Below are positions 21,506 through 29,419 of a stretch of 64,000 bases of DNA, one piece after another. Both the position numbers and the translations under genes were made by a program. The stretch spans positions 558,001 through 622,000 of the forward strand of contig NZ_QFBC01000002.1 in assembly GCF_003122325.1 (NCBI RefSeq). The letters run 5' to 3'. The stretch's first letter is position 1. Every line of letters begins with the position of its first letter. The notes below the pieces were generated by a model. The model saw only the letters and a program-made list of their open reading frames with translations. It made no database searches and was not told the DNA's origin. This stretch comes from Rhizobium album. Its GTDB lineage: Bacteria; Pseudomonadota; Alphaproteobacteria; Rhizobiales; Rhizobiaceae.

Positions 21506-22758
21506 CAATGCGCGACCGCCGCTGCTGCCGCCTCGTCGATCAGGCGGCCGGTGCGGAAACGATCGAGCGTCAGGCCGGCTGCCAGCCGATGCGGCTCGCC
21601 GCGGGCGATCAGATGCGCGAAAAGATGCGCCGAACCCGGCGTCGCCTTGAAGCCGCCGGTGCCCCAGCCGCAATTGACGAACAGGCCCGGAACCGGCGTG
21701 ACGCCCTGGATCGCCGAACGATCCGGCGTGTTGTCGACGATGCCGCCCCACTGGCGCATCATCTTGACGCGTCGGAACATCGGGAAGAGCTCGCAGATGG
21801 CATCGAGCGTGTGCTCGATGATCTGGATGCCGCCGGTCTGCGAGTAGGAATTATACTGGTCGGTGCCGGCGCCGATGACGAGTTCACCCTTGTCGGACTG
21901 CGAAATATAGGCATGCACGGTGTTCGACATGACGACGCAGGGGAAGATCGGCTTCAGCGGCTCGGAAACCAGCGCCTGCAGCGGGCTCGATTGCAGCGGT
22001 ACCCGCACATCCGCCATGTTCATGATGACAGAGGTGTGGCCGGCGGCCGAAACGCCGATCTTCTTGGCGCCGATGAAACCGCGGTTGGTATCGACGCCGA
22101 TGACGACGCCGTCAGGGCCGCGGCGAATGGCGGTGACTTCACAATTCTGGATGATGTGCACGCCGCGATCGGAAGCGCCGCGGGCATAACCCCAGGCGAC
22201 CGCGTCATGGCGGGCGGTGCCGCCGCGGCGCTGCAGGGCCGCACCGTTGATCGGGTAGCGGGCGGTCTTGGCGATGTCGAGCGGCGGGCAATAGGCCTTG
22301 GCCTGCTCCGGCGTCAGCCATTCGTTGTCGATGCCGTAAAGACGGTTGGCGTGGACGTGGCGCTTGAAGGACTGCTGGTCGTGGATGTTGTGCGACAGCA
22401 TCATCACGCCGCGCGGCGAATACATGACGTTGTAGTTGAGGTCCTGGCTCAGGCCTTCCCACAGCTTGAGGGCATGTTCGTAGATGTCCATGCTCTCTTC
22501 GTAGAGATAGTTCGAACGGATGATCGTCGTATTGCGACCGGTGTTGCCGCCGCCGATCCAGCCCTTTTCCAGAACCGCGACATTGGTGATGCCGTGCTCC
22601 TTGGCCAGATAATAGGCAGCACCCAGGCCGTGCCCGCCGCCGCCGACGATGATGGCGTCGTATTCCTTGCGCGGCTCGGGCGAGGCCCATTGCGCCTCCC
22701 AGCCCTTATGTCCGCGCATCGCCTCGCGGACGACGGCAAAAACCGAATATTTGCGCAT
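21505..22758 (-). CDS. soxB: Sarcosine oxidase beta subunit
   Basis: The 417-residue flavoprotein begins MRKYSVFAVVREAMRGHKGW and has the FAD-binding motif DAIIVGGGGHGLGAAYYLA near residue 34, followed by a DAO-type oxidoreductase domain. Beta carries the sarcosine-oxidising site with FAD and the covalent FMN. Length equals the usual SoxB. The frame extends 30 residues upstream without family similarity, so the ATG at 22758 is preferred. It heads the operon soxB-(DUF2511)-soxD-soxA-soxG. Confidence 0.95.
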   Translation of the reverse strand: MRKYSVFAVVREAMRGHKGWEAQWASPEPRKEYDAIIVGGGGHGLGAAYYLAKEHGITNVAVLEKGWIGGGNTGRNTTIIRSNYLYEESMDIYEHALKLWEGLSQDLNYNVMYSPRGVMMLSHNIHDQQSFKRHVHANRLYGIDNEWLTPEQAKAYCPPLDIAKTARYPINGAALQRRGGTARHDAVAWGYARGASDRGVHIIQNCEVTAIRRGPDGVVIGVDTNRGFIGAKKIGVSAAGHTSVIMNMADVRVPLQSSPLQALVSEPLKPIFPCVVMSNTVHAYISQSDKGELVIGAGTDQYNSYSQTGGIQIIEHTLDAICELFPMFRRVKMMRQWGGIVDNTPDRSAIQGVTPVPGLFVNCGWGTGGFKATPGSAHLFAHLIARGEPHRLAAGLTLDRFRTGRLIDEAAAAAVAH

Positions 22759-23052
22759 TCGCGTCTTACTCCTGTGGATCAGGCCTGAACTGGTCGAAAC
22801 AAGAAATCGCAAATCCAATGCCGACACAACGGCTCTTTTGCGACGCATTCAAGCACGGCTTTCGACACGCGGCCTTGCCTGCCCTCAGGAATAGGATTTT
22901 ATCCTGGGAGAAACAACATACTCTCTGGACTTTTCGGCCACGATCTGTTAGCTGCATCGCAAAATCGCCAGGTTCTGCCTGCGCGAACACGATTTTTTTG
23001 TCTGGCGTTTTCTGCGCTCCGACACCACCAGATCGAAGGAACGGGATTTCAC
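22759..23052. promoter_or_regulatory. Divergent promoter region between soxB and rpsU
   Basis: The 294-base gap holds the promoters of the sox operon and rpsU. It contains a stem that can pair AAAATCGCCAG (22961-22971) with CTGGCGTTTT (23002-23011), allowing one bulge, about 40 bases upstream of rpsU. A short AGGAT-TTT-ATCCT repeat lies at 22893-22905. I find no coding sequence that I would defend. Confidence 0.4.
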
Positions 23053-23280
23053 GTGCAGGTACTTGTCCGCGATAACAATGTCGATCAGGCGCTCCGCGTC
23101 CTGAAAAAGAAAATGCAGCGCGAAGGCATTTTCCGCGAAATGAGAATGCGGGACCACTTCGAGAAACCCTCCGAAAAGCGTGTACGTGAAAAGGCTGAAG
23201 CCCTGAGCCGCGTTCGCAAGCTGGCGCGCAAACGCGCCATCCGCGAAGGCCTTGTCAGCGGCCGCCCCTCGGCTCGGTGA
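23053..23280 (+). CDS. rpsU: 30S ribosomal protein S21
   Basis: The 75-residue, highly basic protein reads [20 protein letters not shown], the bS21 signature, and ends in the Arg/Lys-rich helix [14 protein letters not shown]. It is a small-subunit protein involved in initiation. The start is GTG at 23053, preceded by GAAGGAACG. It is monocistronic or leads into the TPR gene 143 bases downstream. A hairpin in its leader could be an autoregulatory structure. Confidence 0.96.
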   Translation: MQVLVRDNNVDQALRVLKKKMQREGIFREMRMRDHFEKPSEKRVREKAEALSRVRKLARKRAIREGLVSGRPSAR

Positions 23281-23423
23281 ACCGTCGTCATTTCGACGTA
23301 ATCCAATTGCATGTCTGGCGGGGGCGATGTGTTCGCCGCCGCTTTTTTTGGTTCTCTCGCGGGGACGGTAATCGGCAAGGCGTTTGACGGCCGATTGCGA
23401 TGCGAGACTGACGATTGGCTGAG

Positions 23424-24299
23424 ATGACCATCAAACCTGCTTCTTTCACGACGGCGAGCCCGGTGCGTTTTTCCATCAGCGGCTACGTTTCCGCTGCCGC
23501 GATGATGTTGTTTTCCGCCTGCGCCCTCACCGGCTGCCAGACGGCGTCGACCGACGACATGATCAAGGTCGAGAGGGAACAGGGGTCGGAAGAAAATATC
23601 GCTTCCCTGTCCGGCGTCATCAACAGCAATCCGAACGATCCGGAAGGCTACAACGTCCGCGGATCGGCCTATGGCCGCGCCGGGCAGTTCAGCCGGGCCC
23701 TCGATGACTTCAACCGCGCCATCCAGATCAACCCGCGCTTCTACCAGGCCTACGCCAACCGCGCGCTGGTCTATCGCAACATGGGCAAGCTCGGCGAAGC
23801 TGCGGCGGATTACAACGCCGCGCTGCAGATCAACGCCAATTATGACGTCGCCTATATCGGCCGCGGCAATCTTTACCGCCAGGCCGGCCGCATGGACGAG
23901 GCGTTCAACGATTTCAACCGTGCCATCCAGCTCGACACGACGGACGGCCGCGCCTATCACAATCGCGGCCTGATCCTGCAGAAGCGCGGCCAGCACGAAA
24001 AGGCGATCGACGACTTCGCCAAGGCGATCTCGCTGTCGTCCAACTCGCCCGAACCCTATAACGGCCGCGGCATCTCCTATCTGGCTCTGAACGACGACGA
24101 CAATGCCTTCGCCGATTTCAACCACGCCATCGAGTTGAACGGAAACGTCGCCGAATCCTGGGCCAACCAGGCTCTCGTCTACGAGCGTCGCGGCGACAAG
24201 GCCAAGGCGGCGAAATCCTATTCGCACGCATTGCGGCTCGACCCGAAATACACGCCGGCCAAGGATGGCCTGGCGCGCACGCGCGGCAGCGGCACCTGA
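23424..24299 (+). CDS. TPR-repeat lipoprotein
   Basis: The 291-residue product has an N-terminal signal ending in a lipobox (ALTGC, lipidated Cys38), then about six tetratricopeptide repeats from roughly residue 60 to the end, recognisable by the recurring RGSAYGRAGQFSRALDDFNRAI pattern in shorter blocks. It is likely an NlpI-like scaffold in the envelope. A TTG at 23415 could also start translation; the ATG at 23424 is preferred. It is often found next to rpsU in rhizobia, but no functional link is known to me. Confidence 0.85.
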   Translation: MTIKPASFTTASPVRFSISGYVSAAAMMLFSACALTGCQTASTDDMIKVEREQGSEENIASLSGVINSNPNDPEGYNVRGSAYGRAGQFSRALDDFNRAIQINPRFYQAYANRALVYRNMGKLGEAAADYNAALQINANYDVAYIGRGNLYRQAGRMDEAFNDFNRAIQLDTTDGRAYHNRGLILQKRGQHEKAIDDFAKAISLSSNSPEPYNGRGISYLALNDDDNAFADFNHAIELNGNVAESWANQALVYERRGDKAKAAKSYSHALRLDPKYTPAKDGLARTRGSGT

Positions 24300-24311
24300 A
24301 AATCTGCATGA

Positions 24312-24355
24312 CTGCATAATTCCTGAAATTGGAATCGATTCCAGGAATTATGCAG
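24312..24355 (+). terminator. Long hairpin after the TPR lipoprotein gene
   Basis: CTGCATAATTCCTG at 24312-24325 pairs perfectly with CAGGAATTATGCAG at 24342-24355, a 14-bp stem, and the loop holds a second palindrome (GGAATCGATTCC). It lies 12 bases after the TPR stop codon and is followed by CTTTC. A transcription terminator is the simplest reading. Confidence 0.65.
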
Positions 24356-24582
24356 CTTTCAAAGCACTACGGCATCCTTGCGCATCTTGAAAGATTGGCG
24401 GGGACGTAGGTCGTATATTGCCGACGCTTCGACGTCGCGAGACCAATGCCAGCGTCACGAAACCGCCAGCCTTCCAGACGATCTTGCCGGCTTCCGTTCA
24501 CGCCTGTCGATGACAACGGGATTGCGCGGCCGGGTCTCCCCGTCCGCGCCCTATTCGTCAAAGCTGCTTCCGTGCCCGCGAA
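24356..24582. other. Intergenic stretch without a supported gene
   Basis: Open frames in this gap are short, overlap one another and lack ribosome sites. I see no tRNA, repeat or recognisable RNA. It lies between a plus-strand terminator and the 3' end of a minus-strand gene. Confidence 0.4.
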
Positions 24583-24807
24583 TTAACGGAGCAAGAAAAA
24601 ACCAGCGATGTTCAGAAGGATGAAGAGAATCACGCTGCCGAGGAAGCCGGCCGTGGTGAAGAAGCCAGCGGCCATGGCGATCAGCAGGACGACGATGATC
24701 ATGGTGCCGTACTTCGCACCGTTGATGAACATCGTGTAGGTCTTCTCGTGTTCCGGATAGTTCATCGGCGCACCGGTTTCTACCGGACCGTTGTGATGCT
24801 CGCTCAT
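24583..24807 (-). CDS. aa3-type cytochrome c oxidase subunit IV
   Basis: The 74-residue protein has a polar N-terminus with PEHEKTYTMFINGAKYGT and then two hydrophobic segments filling residues 35-74. This is the alphaproteobacterial aa3 oxidase subunit IV family, a small membrane subunit bound to the heme-copper oxidase in the inner membrane. The other oxidase genes are not in this window, which is the normal situation in rhizobia, where it is encoded alone. Length is typical. Confidence 0.85.
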   Translation of the reverse strand: MSEHHNGPVETGAPMNYPEHEKTYTMFINGAKYGTMIIVVLLIAMAAGFFTTAGFLGSVILFILLNIAGFFLLR

Positions 24808-24959
24808 AAATCAATCTCCCTGCCACCGGTGCGCCGGATCCCCGTCGACCCGCGGCGGCACCCTGCCGAATCTTTCGGATCGCGCATTCCACGACGAACA
24901 CACGTCCAATGCAGCCCTACACAACACGGTGGAAAAGCGCAATGGAGATGATGACGCAG

Positions 24960-24988
24960 CAGGGCCGGTTCCAAAGAAACCGGCCCTG
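24960..24988 (-). terminator. Hairpin downstream of the YeaQ/YmgE-like gene
   Basis: CAGGGCCGGTT and AACCGGCCCTG form a perfect 11-bp stem around a 7-base loop, starting 32 bases past the stop of the minus-strand gene at 25021. No clear U run follows on either strand, so termination may be incomplete or factor-dependent. Confidence 0.5.
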
Positions 24989-25020
24989 TTTGCAAGTTCA
25001 GAATCTGGAAAATCGTGCCG

Positions 25021-25272
25021 CTATCGTCGGATCACCCGTCCGAGCGCGATCAGGATGCAGGCGCCGATAAAACCGGCAATCAGGTAGCCCAGCCAGCCGC
25101 CGAGCGCGATGCCGAAAACCGACAGCAAGGCGTTGGCGATGATCGCTCCGACGATGCCGAGCAGGATATTCATCAACAAGCCCATGTTGCTGTTCATGAA
25201 TTTTTCTGCAAGCCAGCCTGCAATGCCGCCGATGATGATTGCCGCGATCCACCCGACCTGTGCGTCTTCCAT
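25021..25272 (-). CDS. GlsB/YeaQ/YmgE family stress-response membrane protein
   Basis: The 83-residue protein is very hydrophobic, with three predicted membrane segments and the glycine-rich family motifs IIGGIAGWLAEKFM and LLMNILLGIVGAIIANALL. Members are small inner-membrane proteins linked to general stress; they are also called transglycosylase-associated proteins, without proven enzyme activity. The ATG at 25272 has AGGAAAAT ahead of it. It is monocistronic. Confidence 0.9.
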   Translation of the reverse strand: MEDAQVGWIAAIIIGGIAGWLAEKFMNSNMGLLMNILLGIVGAIIANALLSVFGIALGGWLGYLIAGFIGACILIALGRVIRR

Positions 25273-25347
25273 ATTTTCCTCCGGAAATGGCTATAATATC
25301 ACTCGCGGTAAACGCGCGACCAACGCTTTCGTTCCATCGCCTCAAAG

Positions 25348-26094
25348 TTAATGCGCGGTGACGAACCGGGCTGTCGGCAGGATGGTGAGCGGGGTGATGC
25401 CGGTGTCGGAAACGCGGGAAAACATCATGCGCCTTTCGAAGGCTTCCGATTTGAAGAACGGATAGCGCACATAGAGTTTCGGCAACACCTCCTTGACGCG
25501 CGTCGCCATCAGGGTGAGCTCGATGTTGTATTTGCCCCTGTTCTTCTGCGGCTCGACGAGCACGTCGGCCTGGAAGACGCGGCGATAGAATGCCGCATGC
25601 TGCGGGCTGACGAGCTGCAGCACCCGATCCGTGCCGAAATAGTCGGAAGCCATGGTGGCGATGCGCAGCGTCAGGTAAGGGATGGCCGGCATCTCCCGCA
25701 TCACCTGGGGATCGGCGGCAAAACGCACCGGATCGATCAGCGACATGCCGGCATCGAGAAAGCCGTCGATCTCATCCGGGAAGACGCTGCCGGAGGAACT
25801 GACGCGATGCTCCGGCGTCACGTGATGCACCCGCACGGTACTGATCAGCCGTTCCTGATAATAGACCCCGAAAACAAAGGCATTGGGATCGAAATCGATG
25901 TCGTCGATCAGCGTCGATCCCTTGAGCGGCAGAATGTCGGCCATCTTGTAGGCCTTGTAACGGATGCGGGCGATATCCTCCATATCCTCGGAGGTTTCGA
26001 CCCGGCGATATTCGACCCCGTCGAGAAGCCGCATCAGTTTGCCGTTGAAACCGCCGGAAGGCTCTACTCCAGTCTCGATCGCTTGGCTCATCAT
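25348..26094 (-). CDS. N-acyl amino acid synthase FeeM-type GNAT protein
   Basis: The 248-residue protein matches the FeeM/LuxI-like acyltransferase group. A GNAT core runs from about residue 25 (EYRRVETSEDMEDIARIRYKAY) through STVRVHHVTPEH and SLIDPVRFAADP to RVFQADVL and a C-terminal extension. FeeM enzymes transfer long-chain acyl groups from acyl-ACP to amino acids such as tyrosine. Many rhizobial copies are uncharacterised, so a membrane-lipid or signal product is possible. Two perfect TTAA-N7-TTAA sites lie just upstream, pointing to cell-cycle control by CtrA. No acyl carrier protein gene is adjacent. Confidence 0.75.
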   Translation of the reverse strand: MMSQAIETGVEPSGGFNGKLMRLLDGVEYRRVETSEDMEDIARIRYKAYKMADILPLKGSTLIDDIDFDPNAFVFGVYYQERLISTVRVHHVTPEHRVSSSGSVFPDEIDGFLDAGMSLIDPVRFAADPQVMREMPAIPYLTLRIATMASDYFGTDRVLQLVSPQHAAFYRRVFQADVLVEPQKNRGKYNIELTLMATRVKEVLPKLYVRYPFFKSEAFERRMMFSRVSDTGITPLTILPTARFVTAH

Positions 26095-26109
26095 ACATCC
26101 CCGTCAGCG

Positions 26110-26124
26110 TTAACAAACACTTAA
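26110..26124. promoter_or_regulatory. CtrA-type box, proximal
   Basis: TTAA, seven bases (CAAACAC), then TTAA: an exact match to the CtrA full-site consensus TTAA-N7-TTAA of alphaproteobacteria. It ends 16 bases before the start codon of the FeeM-like gene, on the minus-strand promoter side, a position more suited to repression. Confidence 0.7.
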
Positions 26125-26189
26125 TGATACGGGGAGGCTGCAGGACACAACGTGTATCTGCAATTTGAACTAAATACCATTTATTAAGG

Positions 26190-26204
26190 TTAACAACCAC
26201 TTAA
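26190..26204. promoter_or_regulatory. CtrA-type box, distal
   Basis: TTAA-CAACCAC-TTAA followed by CC, again an exact full site. It shares 15 of 16 bases with the proximal copy when the preceding G is included. It lies about 96 bases ahead of the FeeM-like start codon, where an activator near -35 could act. Two more GTTAAC half-sites follow at about 26212 and 26230. Confidence 0.7.
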
Positions 26205-26260
26205 CCAATATGGTTAACGCGCTGGGGCCGTTAACGAAACGGCCGATGAAGATGGGAATT

Positions 26261-28567
26261 TCAGACCATTTTCTTCTGGCGCAGCATGGCGGCAGACTTG
26301 CTCGCCAGGGCTTCCATCAGCCCGAGCAGGCTCTTGGAGGGCAACGGAACCGAGAAGACGTATCCCTGGATGAGATCGGCGCACTGATACTTGTTCAACA
26401 GCATCAACTGCTCCTCGGTCTCGACGCCCTCGACGACGATGCGCAGGTCGAGTTCGCGTGACAGGTGGACGATGCCGCGCAGCAGCCTGAAACCCCGCGC
26501 CTCCTCGCTGATGTTGCGCACGAAGGACCTGTCGATCTTGATGACGTCCACAGGCAGGTTATCGAGATAGCTGAGGCTTGAAAAACCGGTGCCGAAATCG
26601 TCGATGGCAATAGTGACGCCACGGCTGCGCAAATGCGTGAGGATGCTGCGCGCAACACCCATCTCGGCCAGCAGCGAGCCTTCGGTGACTTCGAGATGCA
26701 GCCGCGAGGCCGGCAGACCTGCCTCGCCCAGAGCATCCGATACCACGTCCAGGATGTTCTCGTTGCGCAGATCCTGGACCGACAGGTTGACGGAGACGCC
26801 GATGTCGCCGGGCCACGAGGCACAGTCGGCGCAAGCCTGCTGCAGGACGAAGCGGGTGATCTCGGAGACGATCCCCATTTCCTCGGCAATCTGGATGAAG
26901 ACATTCGGCGGAATGGAGCCGCGCTCGGGATGCACCCAGCGAACCAGCGCTTCGCAGCATTCGATGCGGGTGCCGTTCGGCTTGTACATCGGCTGGTAGA
27001 CCACGTGCAGGCCACCCTGCTCGACGGCCTCTCCGAGATCGACCTTGAGCTTCTGGCGCTCGACGTAACGGGCATCCATTTCCTGCTCGAAGGCGACGCA
27101 GCTTCCCTTGGCGCGCGACTTGGCCTCGAAGAGCGCCAGGTCCACCTTGATCTGCCATTCCTCCTGACGGAACTCGTCGCTGCCGAGGATGACGTAACCG
27201 GCGCTGAAGGATACGCGGAAGGTCGTGCCGTCGACTTCGTAGAAACCGCAGATCGCCTCATGCGTCTCCCGGATGCGGGCATCGAGATCGACCCCGCCCT
27301 CGTCGGGGAAGAACAGCACGAACTGGTCGCCCATCAAGCGGCCGACGATCGTCGCGTCGCCGACAATGCGCTGCAACTCGTCGGCGACGCGGCAGAGCAG
27401 GCGGTCGCCGGTGACATGGCCCTTCATGTCGTTGACATGCTTGAATTCGTCGACGTCGAGGATCAGGAAGCCGACCTTGCCGCCGCCATCGTGCCGCCTG
27501 AACCAGTCCTGCACGCTTTCCACGAAGAATTCGCGGTTGGGAAGGCCCGTCAGCGGATCGTAGCGCACCATGTGCAGGATGCGCCGCTCGGCGCGAATGC
27601 GCGGCGTCACATCCTCGAAGATCAGCACGACGACGCCATCCGGCCGGCGGCTTGCCGTGAACTCCAGGAACAGGTTGTCGGAGAACTCCACCAGCGTGCG
27701 GGACAAGGAGCCGTCCGTCAGTTGCGTCAGCTGGCGCTGGATCAATGACGGCAGCGAGCCGTCGACAAAACTTTGCCGCGAACCGTAACGCAGCACGACG
27801 TCGAGATCGCAGTCTTTCAGGCTCGCCTGGTTGCCGAGATGCAGCAGTTCACAGGCCTTGCGGTTGGCCACCTGGATGCGGTTGTTGCCGTCGACCATGA
27901 ACAGGCCGTGCGGCATGTTGTTCAGCGCCGTATCGAACCGGTCGGCGATCAGCGACACCTCGCGCGAGGCGATGACGTAATTGTAGAGGAATTCGCGCAC
28001 GCCGTTCGCCATCATCCGCGTCGTCAGCAGGAAGGGAACGAGCAGCACCGCCAGCACGGCCATGAACGGATCGCCGACCAGCAGGAAACCGATCATGATC
28101 GGCACGCAGGCGCTCAGCGTCTGCAGGTTGACCGCCTTGCTGGACCCGTAATTGCGCCCGACGACCGAGACCATCGAGGCCAGGGTAACCGAGATGCAGG
28201 CAAGCTCGCAGAATGAATCGCGCAGGAAATAGATCGAATAACCGCTGCCGATGCCGAGAATGGCGGTGGTGGCCACGCCGCCATAGAGGTAGCGGAGTTC
28301 CCATTCTGCGATATCGCTGCGGCCGAGCGTGTTCTTGTCGGTGCGGTCGAAACGGCCGAACCAGTAGATGCGGAACAGGCAGACGCAGGCGAAGACCGCG
28401 GTGAGGTAGATGTAGAAGGCATCGCCGCTTTTTGCGTAGACGGCAGCATAGGTCACGACATGAACGATCATGCCGGTAAACAAGGTCTTGCGGTTGCCGA
28501 ACAAAGAAGCGACGAACGACAGATACACCTCTGTCGGAACGCCGTTCGGGCTTCGAGTCTTCATCAT
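26261..28567 (-). CDS. Membrane PAS-GGDEF-EAL protein, probable c-di-GMP phosphodiesterase
   Basis: The 768-residue protein has an N-terminal membrane region (about residues 25-210, five or six segments), a PAS-like sensor (about 225-330), a GGDEF domain (from RYDPLTGLPNREFF) and an EAL domain. The GGDEF signature reads MGDQF, so cyclase activity is doubtful. The EAL domain keeps its catalytic motifs EALVRW, VNLS, VTEG, DDFGTG, KIDRS and EGVET, so c-di-GMP hydrolysis is expected. The start at 28567 has GGGAA ahead of it; an upstream ATG at 28594 is less likely. Confidence 0.9.
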   Translation of the reverse strand: MMKTRSPNGVPTEVYLSFVASLFGNRKTLFTGMIVHVVTYAAVYAKSGDAFYIYLTAVFACVCLFRIYWFGRFDRTDKNTLGRSDIAEWELRYLYGGVATTAILGIGSGYSIYFLRDSFCELACISVTLASMVSVVGRNYGSSKAVNLQTLSACVPIMIGFLLVGDPFMAVLAVLLVPFLLTTRMMANGVREFLYNYVIASREVSLIADRFDTALNNMPHGLFMVDGNNRIQVANRKACELLHLGNQASLKDCDLDVVLRYGSRQSFVDGSLPSLIQRQLTQLTDGSLSRTLVEFSDNLFLEFTASRRPDGVVVLIFEDVTPRIRAERRILHMVRYDPLTGLPNREFFVESVQDWFRRHDGGGKVGFLILDVDEFKHVNDMKGHVTGDRLLCRVADELQRIVGDATIVGRLMGDQFVLFFPDEGGVDLDARIRETHEAICGFYEVDGTTFRVSFSAGYVILGSDEFRQEEWQIKVDLALFEAKSRAKGSCVAFEQEMDARYVERQKLKVDLGEAVEQGGLHVVYQPMYKPNGTRIECCEALVRWVHPERGSIPPNVFIQIAEEMGIVSEITRFVLQQACADCASWPGDIGVSVNLSVQDLRNENILDVVSDALGEAGLPASRLHLEVTEGSLLAEMGVARSILTHLRSRGVTIAIDDFGTGFSSLSYLDNLPVDVIKIDRSFVRNISEEARGFRLLRGIVHLSRELDLRIVVEGVETEEQLMLLNKYQCADLIQGYVFSVPLPSKSLLGLMEALASKSAAMLRQKKMV

Positions 28568-28849
28568 GAGTTCCCTATGCGCGCCGCGGACCATAGGCGA
28601 AACGTTTTAAGATTTGATTTCGGGCTGAAACGATACCTCCGCCTGTTTTTCGATATTTGGGGCCGTTTCCGGCTGGCCGGCCGGAGCGGCGCAGCCACCG
28701 ATCTCCGCCAAAAGGCGTGTTGCGCGAGGCTTCGTTTTTCCTCTATGCATTGAGAGGAGGAGATCGTGATGCCAAAGCGCTTTGGCATCACATAAAAAAT
28801 GCCGCCGGTCCGTCCCACCGCAGGCATGAAAATGGGGAAGGAGGACAAG
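28568..28849. promoter_or_regulatory. Divergent intergenic region, GGDEF/EAL gene and TRAP operon
   Basis: The 282-base gap contains the promoters of two divergent units. The main feature is the 26-base palindrome at 28766-28791. The ribosome site AAGGAGG for dctQ is at 28837-28843. The small frames here have no support. Confidence 0.5.
28766..28791. promoter_or_regulatory. 26-bp perfect palindrome, probable LacI-type operator of the TRAP operon
   Basis: GTGATGCCAAAGC is followed directly by its reverse complement. The core AAAGCGCTTT with a central CG is the style bound by LacI-family repressors. It lies 58 bases upstream of the dctQ start codon. It is followed by A-rich sequence rather than a T run, so I read it as an operator and not a terminator. 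Confidence 0.6.
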
Positions 28850-29389
28850 ATGACGGTACTGCTCAAGATCAGCAGCGGCATCGACGCATTCAACAAGGCA
28901 ATGGGTTATCTCTGCGAATATGCCGTCCTGTTCTGCTGTCTCGTCAGCGCAGCCAACGCCATCATCCGCTACACCTTCAGCTACAGTTCCAACGCCTGGC
29001 TGGAAATCCAGTGGTATATGTTCGCCTTCATCGTGCTGATGGGCGCATCCTACACGCTGCGCATGAATGAGCATGTCCGCGTCGACCTGATTTACGGTGC
29101 GATCTCCGAGCGCGCCCGGCTGCTGGTGGACATGATCGGCATCGTGGTCTTCCTCCTGCCCGCCTGCCTCTATCTCGCCTGGGCCTGCTGGCCGGTTTTC
29201 GTCACCTCCTTTTCACAAGGGGAGATGTCGTCGAATGCCGGCGGCCTCATTCGCTGGCCGGTCAAGCTGGTGCTGGTCCTCGGCTTCCTGTTCCTTGCCG
29301 CGCAAGGCCTGTCCGAACTGATCAAGCGCATCGCCGCCCTCGGCGGCTGGATCAAGCTCGACACCAAATACGAAAAGCCGCTGCAATAA
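28850..29389 (+). CDS. TRAP transporter small permease (DctQ family)
   Basis: The 179-residue protein has four hydrophobic segments and family motifs such as SSNAWLEIQWYMF and RMNEHVRVDL. TRAP small permeases pair with the large DctM subunit in the inner membrane for sodium- or proton-driven uptake of organic acids. The ATG at 28850 follows a strong AAGGAGG site at six bases; earlier in-frame starts at 28799, 28826 and 28832 are less well placed. The dctM gene follows after 30 bases. Confidence 0.9.
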   Translation: MTVLLKISSGIDAFNKAMGYLCEYAVLFCCLVSAANAIIRYTFSYSSNAWLEIQWYMFAFIVLMGASYTLRMNEHVRVDLIYGAISERARLLVDMIGIVVFLLPACLYLAWACWPVFVTSFSQGEMSSNAGGLIRWPVKLVLVLGFLFLAAQGLSELIKRIAALGGWIKLDTKYEKPLQ

Positions 29390-29419
29390 GCGCCCGCCGG
29401 GATCAGAAGGAAACCACCC

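Noticed and set aside
22766-23075. Short open frames between soxB and rpsU on both strands
   Set aside because: They conflict with each other, lack ribosome sites and overlap promoter-like sequence and the rpsU leader.
24367-24623. Small frames after the TPR gene
   Set aside because: Overlapping frames on both strands without start signals; nothing recognisable.
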